Shown in pieces: positions 18,885-28,280 of a DNA stretch of 57,675 nt (its first letter is position 1; the number at the start of each line of letters is the position of its first letter). Below the pieces are notes generated by a model, which was not told the DNA's origin, did not search any database, and saw only the letters and a program-made list of their open reading frames with translations. This stretch comes from Bdellovibrionales bacterium (GTDB taxonomy: Bacteria; Bdellovibrionota; Bdellovibrionia; Bdellovibrionales; UBA1609): NCBI GenBank assembly GCA_015163875.1, contig JAAOIH010000008.1, forward strand, positions 1 to 57,675, given 5' to 3'. The position numbers and the translations under genes were made by a program.

Positions 18885-20717
18885 TTAAAATAAACCGTAA
18901 TCATAGGCCTTATTTTTAAAAAAAAGTCTTATTTTATTTGCCTCTTTTTTTAAGCCCCTGTTTTGATATAATTTCATTCTATGAAACAGGGCAAACAATG
19001 AATATTTATTAATATTTAACAAATCCATTACCCTGTTTTTTATGCATTTTTTATTTTGCTTTTCTATGCAGTATCGCAACTCTAAATTTAAAAGTAGTAA
19101 AGATTTTCTGGCATTTGGACTTTCTGTTAAATGTGCTAATTTTATTATATATTTATCCATTAACTTTTCTTGTTTATAAATATAGGCTAAAACAGATCCA
19201 ACAATTATATCTTTAGATCTGTCTAAAGATTTTATCAAAACTCTCCAGTTTTTCTTTTTTTGGTTTCCGCTAGATAGACAAAAAACTTTTAGCGCACTAG
19301 AAATTAATTTATCAGAAGATGCAAGTGTGATTTTTTCACAATAAGAATTTAAATTATCCCAAGACCACAGGTGTGAATAAATAAATAAATTTACTTTTAC
19401 ATGCTGCTCTAAATAAGGGTCTTGATCTAAAATATATGCTATGTCTTTTTTGCTAGGTTTGTACCCAGATAAATGCTTAATGTAAACTTTAATCATGCTT
19501 AGTTTTTGTTTGTAATAAAAACTATTTTTAAAAATATCTATTGTCTGGTTTGCTTTATCTAGCCAATTTGATTCTAATGTTTTTTTATACATTTTTATAT
19601 AAATAATAATGCTTAACATTTTAGCTTCTTTTGATCTTAATTGATTTAAAATATTTAAAGATGTTTTGTATTGGCCTGCTTGATAATGTGCACTAGCTGT
19701 ATTTAGCCAATCTTTAGTATTTTTATTAGTTATAGACTTTAAAATACTTAAAGCTTTTTTATTATTACCTGATGACAAATAACTTAAAATCAAAAATTGT
19801 TTTTTATTGGCCGAATTTTTTAAATAAGTGTTTGTAAGTTCTTTTACCTCAAAGCTGTCTTGGTCTACTAGTAATAATAATAAAGCGTAATTTTCATAGG
19901 CATTGCTAGAAATACTAAGCTTGTTGGCCTCGCTTAATGATATTGTTTGTTTGTACAAATTTAAGGATTCTTGAAACTGATTTGTGTTTAATAACTTTTG
20001 CGCTAATGCTAGGTTTAATTTTTGATTATTTTTTATTTGAAAATTTTTTCTTTGCCATAATAAAGCCAAAATAATAAAGAAAAAAACACAAATACCTATC
20101 CACCAAGGTTTGCTAAGTTTAAAAATTGCTAATTTTATTTTTTTATTTTTTTCAATATTGTAAAAAGATTGATTTTTAGTTTTTGTGTTATTTTTTGAGC
20201 TAGTTTTTGCGTTAATTTTTGTGTTAGCTTTTGTGCTAGTTTTTTCGTTAGCTTTTGTGCTGTGAAAAGAGTTTTTTTGTTTTTTTACATTTGTTTTTGT
20301 AGTTTTTTCTTCATCTTCTGGAAAAAAAATAACAGTCCCCTCTTCTTCTTCGTCTGAGTCGGTGGATTTAACTATTTTAGTTTGCTCCATTACTACATTT
20401 GGAACTGTGAGAGTGTTACTATCAAATTCTAAGGATGTGCCTGTGTTGTCGCCTTCGTTTATATATGTCGAGGTTACAAAAGATGCAGTTAAGCTATGGG
20501 TAAGGTCTTCAATATTATTATCGTCAATATTTAAATCGGTAATTTTACTGCATATTTCTAAAAAATTAGGGTGGGCGCTAATGCGAGTCCATCTTTGACT
20601 GTGTACTAAAATTTCGTGTATAGGTAAAAATCGTTTTTCTAACAAATTTCTTACTACTTCTTCGGCAGTATATGGACCTAAAATTCTACCAGATGTATTT
20701 ACTAAAATATTTTTCAT
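18885..20717 (-). CDS. GYF_2-like N-terminal domain, single TM, TPR-like repeat protein
   Basis: GRILGPYTAEEVVRNLLEKRFLPIHEILVHSQRWTRIS; TM PWWIGICVFFFIILALLW; helical repeats (ALAQKLLNTNQFQESLNLYKQ). Confidence 0.65.
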   Translation of the reverse strand: MKNILVNTSGRILGPYTAEEVVRNLLEKRFLPIHEILVHSQRWTRISAHPNFLEICSKITDLNIDDNNIEDLTHSLTASFVTSTYINEGDNTGTSLEFDSNTLTVPNVVMEQTKIVKSTDSDEEEEGTVIFFPEDEEKTTKTNVKKQKNSFHSTKANEKTSTKANTKINAKTSSKNNTKTKNQSFYNIEKNKKIKLAIFKLSKPWWIGICVFFFIILALLWQRKNFQIKNNQKLNLALAQKLLNTNQFQESLNLYKQTISLSEANKLSISSNAYENYALLLLLVDQDSFEVKELTNTYLKNSANKKQFLILSYLSSGNNKKALSILKSITNKNTKDWLNTASAHYQAGQYKTSLNILNQLRSKEAKMLSIIIYIKMYKKTLESNWLDKANQTIDIFKNSFYYKQKLSMIKVYIKHLSGYKPSKKDIAYILDQDPYLEQHVKVNLFIYSHLWSWDNLNSYCEKITLASSDKLISSALKVFCLSSGNQKKKNWRVLIKSLDRSKDIIVGSVLAYIYKQEKLMDKYIIKLAHLTESPNARKSLLLLNLELRYCIEKQNKKCIKNRVMDLLNINKYSLFALFHRMKLYQNRGLKKEANKIRLFFKNKAYDYGLF

Positions 20718-20748
20718 GCTTGCCTAATTATTAACTGTATAAATATTT

Positions 20749-22116
20749 TTATCTTAAAAATCTTAATAAGCTTAAATCGTTGCTATCAATAAATATGCCT
20801 AATCCCATAAAATAATTAGATTCTTGGCCTGTTTGTTTAAATGCATTTTCTCGCCCTCCATAAATATACAAACTTTTTAATGGAGTATATTTAAGAGTTG
20901 TTTTTAAATTTAATTCTTTAAAATTAAAAGCCTGAACAGAAAGTTTAAAAGATTCAACAGGGTGATAATCAATTGCAAATCCTCCTGCGCTTTCTATTAA
21001 TCCACCTCTAAAAGTAAAATCAGAATAAGTTTTAGCAAGCAGGGCATTAAATTTTAAACTGTCTAATGTTTTATATTCTGTTTGTGTAGAAGACTTGTCG
21101 TCTTCTTCTATCCTTGTAGTAGTTTTTTTTGTTGTGCCAAATGGGCTATTTACTACTGCCAATTCGTAATATCTGCTTGCACCTGGCTGTAGCTTAACTC
21201 CAATAAAAGATTTAAAAGCCTTGTGCCCAGATAAATATTCTGAATGAAAGTCTACTTCTGTTTTTAGCTCTCCAACCCCTCCTAATAAACTACTTACTTT
21301 TTCTAATGCAGAATTAACTTTATTAATAGTTTCGTCGTCGTTTAATAATTTTCCAATAGTCCCCTCGCCTCTGTCTACTTTTTCTACTATGTTATTAATA
21401 GATTCTAAAGAATTAGAAAATTTTAACAATCCATCTTTTAGTTGACCCCAGTCTCCACCATCTTTTTCGGTTTCAAAAAATTTTCTAAGTTGTTCAGATA
21501 TATAATGAAGATTATTAACGGTGCTTCCAATTTTGCCTTGATTTGTTTCTGTAACTGTTAATAAAGTTTTTGTTAATAAGTTAATATTTTGTATGATTTG
21601 TTTAATTAAAGGATTTGAGTAATCGTCTCCTATAATTGCTTTTTCAAAACTAGTGGCTAATTTTTGTATTGATTGCGAAACATCTCCGACTTTATTTAAA
21701 AAATCAGAAATAGATCCTCTAACTTTAACTCTTTTTATTTCAGAGCCTGGTTTAAGAAAGTTTTTTTTATCTTTTCCTAAAATTAAACCTACATACTTAG
21801 CACCTAAAATTCCTTTTGCTCTAATTTCTACATAACTATCTATTGGAATTTTTGTTTCGCCCTGAATTAATAAATTTAACTTTGCCTTTCCGCCACTTAA
21901 GCCTATCGAAGAAACATGACCAACTGGAACTCCAGAAATTTTTACATAACTATTGCCAATAATTCCTGTTGCATCTTCAATTAAAAACCAGTGTGCATTT
22001 CCAGACGAAGTAGAATATCCACCTCCCGCAATTTTAATAGAAAATAATGCGAGTATAGATAAAAAAATAATAATGCTAGCGCCGACTTTAAATTCTTTTG
22101 ATTTAATTTTTTCCAT
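20749..22116 (-). CDS. mlaD: MCE/MlaD-family lipid transport protein with C-terminal beta-rich extension
   Basis: N-terminal TM; MCE domain (WFLIEDATGIIGNSYVKISGVPVGHVSSIGL); helical region; beta-strand-rich C-terminus. Confidence 0.85.
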   Translation of the reverse strand: MEKIKSKEFKVGASIIIFLSILALFSIKIAGGGYSTSSGNAHWFLIEDATGIIGNSYVKISGVPVGHVSSIGLSGGKAKLNLLIQGETKIPIDSYVEIRAKGILGAKYVGLILGKDKKNFLKPGSEIKRVKVRGSISDFLNKVGDVSQSIQKLATSFEKAIIGDDYSNPLIKQIIQNINLLTKTLLTVTETNQGKIGSTVNNLHYISEQLRKFFETEKDGGDWGQLKDGLLKFSNSLESINNIVEKVDRGEGTIGKLLNDDETINKVNSALEKVSSLLGGVGELKTEVDFHSEYLSGHKAFKSFIGVKLQPGASRYYELAVVNSPFGTTKKTTTRIEEDDKSSTQTEYKTLDSLKFNALLAKTYSDFTFRGGLIESAGGFAIDYHPVESFKLSVQAFNFKELNLKTTLKYTPLKSLYIYGGRENAFKQTGQESNYFMGLGIFIDSNDLSLLRFLR

Positions 22117-22873
22117 ATTTGTTTAACCCCTGCTCTCTAAAAGTTGCAACTAAATTATCTGATGATTTTAAAAATTCAGAAACAGACCCCTCAAATAACA
22201 CTGCGCCTGCATTTAACATTACAATATGATCAGCAAAATGCAAAGCCGATGGTAGGTCATGGGTTACGACCAAAGTAGAGGAAGACCTTCTTTTGTGAGT
22301 TGTCAAAATTAATTCGTCTACTTTTTGCTTTAACACTGGGTCTAATCCAGTTGTTGGTTCGTCATAAATTAAAATTTTTGGCTCTAAAACCAAGGCTCTT
22401 GCAAGTGCTACTCTTCTTTTCATTCCTCCGCTTAATGCTTCTGGAAATTTATTAAAATGCTCTTCGTTTAAGCCAGATAATTTTAATTTTTCAGAACCAA
22501 TTGCTTTTCTTTTATCTTCTGACATAGATCTTTTATGTTCTTTTAAAGGAAAGCAAACATTTTCTAAAACTGTTTGATCGTCAAACAAAGCGGAGTCTTG
22601 AAACACAACTCCTAGATTTTTTCTAAATGCATTTAGCTCGGCAGGCTCCATATTGTGTAACTCTTTTCCTAAAACTCTAACTATTCCAGATGTTGCCCTG
22701 TCTAAGCCTAGAACTTGCCTTAAAAATACACTTTTACCAGTTCCGCTATATCCAATAATTGCTGTAAATTTATTTTTTGGAATACTTAAGCTTAAAGAAT
22801 TTAAAACAAAATCTCCATCTTTTGTAAATTGTTTTGATAACTTAATAGCTTCTATAATTGGTGTATTTGACAT
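22103..22873 (-). CDS. mlaF: MlaF-like ABC ATPase
   Basis: GYSGTGKSVFLRQVLGLDRATSG, LSGGMKRRVALARALVLEPKILIYDEPTTGLDP. Confidence 0.93.
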   Translation of the reverse strand: MSNTPIIEAIKLSKQFTKDGDFVLNSLSLSIPKNKFTAIIGYSGTGKSVFLRQVLGLDRATSGIVRVLGKELHNMEPAELNAFRKNLGVVFQDSALFDDQTVLENVCFPLKEHKRSMSEDKRKAIGSEKLKLSGLNEEHFNKFPEALSGGMKRRVALARALVLEPKILIYDEPTTGLDPVLKQKVDELILTTHKRRSSSTLVVTHDLPSALHFADHIVMLNAGAVLFEGSVSEFLKSSDNLVATFREQGLNKYGKN

Positions 22874-22875
22874 AG

Positions 22876-23631
22876 TTACCTTACAAGCTTAATTAAATTA
22901 GACAAAAAGAAATCCATAATAATAATAGTTACCATGCTATAAACAATTCCTAAATTAGTGCTGTCTCCAACTCCCTTTGCTCCGCCTTTTGCAAAGTATC
23001 CTTTGTAACAACAGATTAAAGAAAATGTTCCTCCAAAAATAAAAGATTTAAATAAGCCTTCATAAACATCGGACATTTTAAATATGTTTTGAATTTGTTG
23101 CCAAAATACTGCTGGGTCTAAAGAAAGTAATCCAATACAAATTACATAAGCTCCCATGATTGCAATTAAATCAAACACTGCACACAAAATAGGTAGTCCT
23201 AAAAAACCTGCAAGTACTCTTGGTGAAACTAAAAAATGTAATGGCCTAACTCCCATAACTTCTAAAGCGTCAATTTGTGTTGTTACTCTCATAGAGCCAA
23301 GCCTTGCGGCCATTGCCCCTCCCGCTCTTGCTGAAACTATTAAACCAGTAAGAACTGGGCCAAGTTCTCTGGCAACTCCAACTGCTACAAGAGGTCCGAC
23401 TAAATCTGCTGCATTAAAACGAATAAAACCTAAATACATTTGATGTGCTAAGGCCATTCCTGTAAAAATTCCGGTTAAAAGAATAATAGATAAAGATTGA
23501 TTTGCTACAAATTCAAAATGTTCAAAATAATTTTCTAAGCGAAAAGGTTTTACAAAAATATTAAGTATCGATTTTTTACAAAATTTAAAAAAAACACCCA
23601 TTTTAAAAACAAAATAAAATAAAGCAGACAT
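22876..23631 (-). CDS. mlaE: MlaE-like ABC permease
   Basis: GPLVAVGVARELGPVLTGLIVSARAGGAMAARLGSMRVTTQIDALEVMGV. Confidence 0.95.
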   Translation of the reverse strand: MSALFYFVFKMGVFFKFCKKSILNIFVKPFRLENYFEHFEFVANQSLSIILLTGIFTGMALAHQMYLGFIRFNAADLVGPLVAVGVARELGPVLTGLIVSARAGGAMAARLGSMRVTTQIDALEVMGVRPLHFLVSPRVLAGFLGLPILCAVFDLIAIMGAYVICIGLLSLDPAVFWQQIQNIFKMSDVYEGLFKSFIFGGTFSLICCYKGYFAKGGAKGVGDSTNLGIVYSMVTIIIMDFFLSNLIKLVR

Positions 23632-23634
23632 AGC

Positions 23635-24819
23635 TTATAGCTCCTGCTCTTTTTTTGCAGTTAGGTGATTTTGATTTGAGTCAACACTGCTTAAAGGTTT
23701 TTTGTCTAGGTCGTCAATTAAATTTTTTAAATCTTTAATGATAGATGAGTGTGCAGGTAGCTCTTGTAAAGAAATTAATTCTTCTTGGTCGTTTAATAAT
23801 GAAGTTTCTTTTTTTTGTTGTGACAAATTGCTTTTTGATGCTGATAAATTTTGATAAGAATTTTTTAGATTGTCTTTTGATGCTGGTAAATTTTGATGTG
23901 GGCTTTTTATATTGTCTTTTTTACTTTGTTTTTCTTCGTAAAAATCTTTAACTTTTAATTTATTTTTTTTATTTAAAAATAACTTAGGCAAAAGTACAAA
24001 AATACATGTAAATACAAAAAGTAGTTTAAAAAACATTGGCCAAAAATACATTTTAAAATTAGAGCTTAATAATAAAGAGCTTTTTTCTATTTTAGAAAAC
24101 ATTTGAATATTAAAATCAAAATTTTTGTAATTAAAATTTTGAGATTCTAGTAATCCTAATTGATTTTGTCTTGCAGCCCAAGATGACTTATTTTTTTTAG
24201 CTACATAAGAGTAATTAGAATGACTTATAATATCTGACGAAGAGTTTAATATGCTAAATGGCTCTGTAGATTTATTAATTGGCAGCCAAGAAATAAAGCT
24301 TAACTTTGGCAACACTGCCAAGGCCCACAAAAAAGAATTGCCCTCTTTGTATGGAGCAGCTAAAATAAAATACTGCTGGTTTAAAATTTTTATAGGAAAA
24401 ACACTAGCGGCTGCTGTTGTAGATTTTTTTATACTTTTTGATAAATATAAATTAGATTTTTTTAAAACTTTTTTTATAACTTTTTGATTAGAAAATTTAT
24501 AAGAGTTAGCAGTAAACCAAGAAAATTTGTTAAAGTTTTTTAAATTTAATACTGCTAAAAATTTAATGCTACTTTGTGACAAATCAGTAAAATTATTTTT
24601 TTTACTAACATTTTGTAATCCGGTTTTCATTTTTGCAAATCTTAACACCTGCCGTGTTAATATATAAAATTTTAAATTTATAGATGATTGCAAAGTTCTA
24701 GAAGAAAGCCTTCCAAAATTTTGTAGAGTATTTTTTTTAAATTGAAAGACAACAAAAATGCTAATCAAAAAACTTAGCAATCCTGCAAAAAAAAGCGTAT
24801 TTCTTAATTTTTTATTCAA
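23635..24819 (-). CDS. hypothetical membrane protein (two TM segments, disordered repetitive tail)
   Basis: TM TLFFAGLLSFLISIFVVFQF and FKLLFVFTCIFVLLPKLF; repeated KDNIKSPHQNLPAS/KDNLKNSYQNLSAS. Confidence 0.6.
   Translation of the reverse strand: MNKKLRNTLFFAGLLSFLISIFVVFQFKKNTLQNFGRLSSRTLQSSINLKFYILTRQVLRFAKMKTGLQNVSKKNNFTDLSQSSIKFLAVLNLKNFNKFSWFTANSYKFSNQKVIKKVLKKSNLYLSKSIKKSTTAAASVFPIKILNQQYFILAAPYKEGNSFLWALAVLPKLSFISWLPINKSTEPFSILNSSSDIISHSNYSYVAKKNKSSWAARQNQLGLLESQNFNYKNFDFNIQMFSKIEKSSLLLSSNFKMYFWPMFFKLLFVFTCIFVLLPKLFLNKKNKLKVKDFYEEKQSKKDNIKSPHQNLPASKDNLKNSYQNLSASKSNLSQQKKETSLLNDQEELISLQELPAHSSIIKDLKNLIDDLDKKPLSSVDSNQNHLTAKKEQEL
23831..23915. repeat. about 42-bp in-frame direct repeat x2
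   Basis: CTTTTTGATGCTGATAAATTTTGAT... / CTTTTGATGCTGGTAAATTTTGAT...; encodes KDNxKxxxQNLxAS. Confidence 0.75.
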
Positions 24820-24970
24820 TTAAAAACCTCTAGACTTATGTTTTAGTTTATTATCAAATTGCTATTTCTTCCTTAATAGTAGAAGCTTTGAAAAGGGAAA
24901 ACAAATATTGAAAATATGTGTTGCGGTGAGTTAACCATAGGTTTAAACTAAAAATAAAAAGGAAAGCTGA

Positions 24971-25822
24971 ATGCAAGTTTTAGAGTCTACTTTATTAAAC
25001 AAACAACATAGTATTTTTTATCAAATTTGGAATCCCGCAACACCTCCAAAGGGACATATTTTAATAACTCATGGGTGGAACGAATACTCTTCGTGTTATC
25101 AAGATTTTGCTAAATTTTTAGTATCTAAATCTTGGAAAGTTTGGGCTTATGATTTGCGTGGACATGGAAAAAGCTCTGGAGACAGAGGCAGCATTGATTT
25201 TTTATCAAGTTATAGCTCTGACCTTAACGAAATGGTTGATTTAATAAATAGCGAAAAAATAAATTCAGATCCATTAATTCTTTTTGCGCATTCATTTGGG
25301 GCTTGCATTAATGTATTGTCGTGGGAGGAAAATATAAATAAAAAAGTAGATGCCTTAGGCTTAAGCTCGCCTGCTATTGGATTAAAAGATTCTGGTTCAA
25401 AGTGGCAACAAATTTTAGCTCATATAGGTTTGAGATATTTTCCAGAGCTATCTATAAAACACAGTATTGATGTAAATAAACTTACTTCTGATAAAAAAAT
25501 ACAAAAAAATAATTACAATGACCCATATAGGCACAATAAAATTTCTCCAAGTTTATTTAATATAATGGACACAGCCTATGACAAAGCCAAGAAAAGTATA
25601 TTAAAGCTTAAAAAGCCAGTTTTTATACAGGCCTCTGGAATAGATAAGATTGTAGATTTAGAAAAAACAACAAAAATATTTGAAAAAATACCAGCTAAGT
25701 CTAAGCACTTAAAAATTTACCAAAACAGCGAGCACGAAGTTTTAAATGACATAGAAAAAGAACAAGTATATACAGATTTTATAGAGTTTGCAGAAAATTT
25801 ACCACAACAAATAAAAAACTAA
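24971..25822 (+). CDS. alpha/beta hydrolase (monoacylglycerol lipase/lysophospholipase-like)
   Basis: HGWNEYSSCYQDFAKFLVSKSWKVWAYDLRGHGKSSGDRG, nucleophile elbow AHSFGA, catalytic His in NSEHEVLND. Confidence 0.85.
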   Translation: MQVLESTLLNKQHSIFYQIWNPATPPKGHILITHGWNEYSSCYQDFAKFLVSKSWKVWAYDLRGHGKSSGDRGSIDFLSSYSSDLNEMVDLINSEKINSDPLILFAHSFGACINVLSWEENINKKVDALGLSSPAIGLKDSGSKWQQILAHIGLRYFPELSIKHSIDVNKLTSDKKIQKNNYNDPYRHNKISPSLFNIMDTAYDKAKKSILKLKKPVFIQASGIDKIVDLEKTTKIFEKIPAKSKHLKIYQNSEHEVLNDIEKEQVYTDFIEFAENLPQQIKN

Positions 25823-25829
25823 GGGCAAT

Positions 25830-26384
25830 ATGAAGTTAATTTTTATTTTATTTTTATTTTTAAATTCTTGTCAATTTTTTCCATTTTTACAACTAAAAGA
25901 TAACTATTATTCTAATATAATAAATAACAAGCTACACACTAAAAATGTTTATAATGCTTTTAATAATATTTATACTATTAAATCTTTATTTTTAAACCAA
26001 GAAAAAATACAAAAAGCTTTAAAGGCTAGGTTAAAAACTTCTGGGTCTTCTTCAACAACAAATACTAAGCAGCTATTATTAACTAAAGACTATGTAATTT
26101 TTTTTGTTAGCTTGTACACCTCTAGGTTTAGTTATAAAGATTTACGAAATAGAAAAATTTGGAATCTTGTTTTAACAACTAACAACAAAACATATAGTCC
26201 AAGAATTTTGGCATCACCTTTTATTCACGAACAAGGACATTTTTTATTTCCATTTCATAATAGTTTTTCTAAAGGTTTTTTTGTAAAGTTTGATATTCAC
26301 CCAAGCAAAATAAATAAATTTTCTAAATTAACTTTTTATAGTTTTTTAGGAAACAAAACTATTACTAAGTTTACTAACAATTAA
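25830..26384 (+). CDS. predicted lipoprotein, unknown function
   Basis: MKLIFILFLFLNSC lipobox-like N-terminus. Confidence 0.6.
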   Translation: MKLIFILFLFLNSCQFFPFLQLKDNYYSNIINNKLHTKNVYNAFNNIYTIKSLFLNQEKIQKALKARLKTSGSSSTTNTKQLLLTKDYVIFFVSLYTSRFSYKDLRNRKIWNLVLTTNNKTYSPRILASPFIHEQGHFLFPFHNSFSKGFFVKFDIHPSKINKFSKLTFYSFLGNKTITKFTNN

Positions 26385-26385
26385 T

Positions 26386-28263
26386 ATGTGGAATTCCAAA
26401 GACAGTGAAAAACTGTACTCACTTAATCAATGGGGAAAAGATTTTTTTTATATTAATAAAAAAGGATCTTTAGAAGTAAAATTAAAAAACTCAAACATAG
26501 ACCTTTATAAACTTACTCAAGACTTAAAACTAAGAGATGTTCAATCCCCACTTCTTATTAGATTTCCAGAAATTTTAGAAGCAAGGTTGGGCCTGATAAA
26601 CAAATGTTTTAATAAGGCCATAAAAGAATACAAGTACAATGGCAACTATCATTATATTTACCCTATTAAAGTTAACCAAGAAAAACACCTTGTAAGAGAT
26701 ATTGCAAAATTTAGTAAACAATTTTCCAGTGGAGTTGAATGTGGAAGTAAACCAGAGCTGTTAATTGCATTAGCGCTTAACTTTCATAACAATCCTGTTA
26801 TTTGCAATGGATTTAAAGATAATGATTATATAAAAACTGCTTTGCTATCATTAAAATTAGAAAAAAAAATCTATATTGTAATTGATAGAAAAGAGGAGCT
26901 AGATATTATTTTAAAACTTAGCAAAGAGTTAAACATTGTTCCTTTAATTGGTTTGCGAATAAAATTAACTTCATCTAGTACAAGTCGTTGGGACGAAGCC
27001 TCTAGTAAATCTAAATTTGGGCTTAATGCTACAGAAATTATTGAAAGTATAGAAAAACTTAAAAAAAATAATTTATTAAAATCTTTAAAATTAATTCATT
27101 TTCATATGGGGTCACAAGTTTCTAGTATATTTTCTATTAAAAGTGTTTTAAAAGAGGGTGCTAGGTTTTTTGCAGAAATTTATAAATTAGGAGCAAGGCC
27201 AGAAATTATTGATGTTGGAGGAGGTCTTGGAATTCATTACGGATGCAAAGATACAGATTTAGGTGCAACTAATTATACAGAGCAAGAGTATGCAAATGAT
27301 GTTGTTTTTACAATTCAATCAATATGTGACGAAAATAATATTCCTCATCCTAATATTATTACAGAATCAGGAAGAGCTTTAACTGCTCATAGCTCAGTTT
27401 TAATTTTTAATATTTTAGGAACAAGCTCTGCAGATGATAAAAAAAAATTAGAATTAAGTAAGCCAAAAGACATAGCATTAATTAAAGAGTTATATGAAAT
27501 TTATACCAATGTTAATATAACTAACATTAATGAATACTTTCACGACTTAACAGAAAAACAAAAAGATATTAATCAGCTTTTTAATTACGGACATTTAAAT
27601 TTAAAACAAAAATCACAAGCCGAAGAGCTTTTTATTAAAAGTTGCAAAAAAATGCACAAGCTATCAGATGAAAATAAATCTTTAAAAGATATTAACAGTC
27701 AATTAAGTGACAAGCTTACTAGTATTTATTTTGGAAATTTTTCTTTATTTCAATCAATACCTGACGCGTGGGCAATTAAACAAGTGTTTCCAATTATGCC
27801 AATTCATCAACTAGATACAGAGCCTACAAAAAGAGCCGTGATTGCAGATTTAACTTGTGACTCTGATGGAAAAATTAATAATTTTATATCTCAAGATCCA
27901 GAAAAATCTACAAAAGCTTACTTGCCTGTTCATAGTTATAAAAAAAATCAAAATTATTACTTGGGAGTTTTTTTAATAGGCGCATATCAAGAAATTTTGG
28001 GTGACTTGCATAATTTATTTGGCGACACTCATGCTATTCATATAGAAAGCACTAAAAAATCTTACGAAATAAAACATTTAGTTTACGGAAACTCTATTGC
28101 AGAAGTATTAAAGTATGTAGAGTATAATGAACACAGCTTAATAGAGTCTATCAGAAAGGTCTGCGAAAAAGGACTGCAAAATAAAACTATTACTCATTTA
28201 GAGGCCAGACAATTTATGAAAAATTACCAAAGTATGATTAAGTCTTACACATATTTAAACTAA
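26386..28263 (+). CDS. speA: biosynthetic arginine decarboxylase
   Basis: YPIKVNQEKHLVRDIAKF (PLP Lys), SGVECGSKPELL, GARPEIIDVGGGLGIHY, ESGRALTAHSSVLIFN, VFLIGAYQEILGDLHNLFGD. Confidence 0.95.
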   Translation: MWNSKDSEKLYSLNQWGKDFFYINKKGSLEVKLKNSNIDLYKLTQDLKLRDVQSPLLIRFPEILEARLGLINKCFNKAIKEYKYNGNYHYIYPIKVNQEKHLVRDIAKFSKQFSSGVECGSKPELLIALALNFHNNPVICNGFKDNDYIKTALLSLKLEKKIYIVIDRKEELDIILKLSKELNIVPLIGLRIKLTSSSTSRWDEASSKSKFGLNATEIIESIEKLKKNNLLKSLKLIHFHMGSQVSSIFSIKSVLKEGARFFAEIYKLGARPEIIDVGGGLGIHYGCKDTDLGATNYTEQEYANDVVFTIQSICDENNIPHPNIITESGRALTAHSSVLIFNILGTSSADDKKKLELSKPKDIALIKELYEIYTNVNITNINEYFHDLTEKQKDINQLFNYGHLNLKQKSQAEELFIKSCKKMHKLSDENKSLKDINSQLSDKLTSIYFGNFSLFQSIPDAWAIKQVFPIMPIHQLDTEPTKRAVIADLTCDSDGKINNFISQDPEKSTKAYLPVHSYKKNQNYYLGVFLIGAYQEILGDLHNLFGDTHAIHIESTKKSYEIKHLVYGNSIAEVLKYVEYNEHSLIESIRKVCEKGLQNKTITHLEARQFMKNYQSMIKSYTYLN

Positions 28264-28280
28264 AACCTTAGAGAAAATTT

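Noticed and set aside
20362-20598. 78-aa plus-strand ORF opposite the GYF protein
   Set aside because: Antisense shadow ORF with no family resemblance.
23156-23443. 95-aa plus-strand ORF opposite mlaE
   Set aside because: Antisense to the highly conserved MlaE core; no independent evidence.
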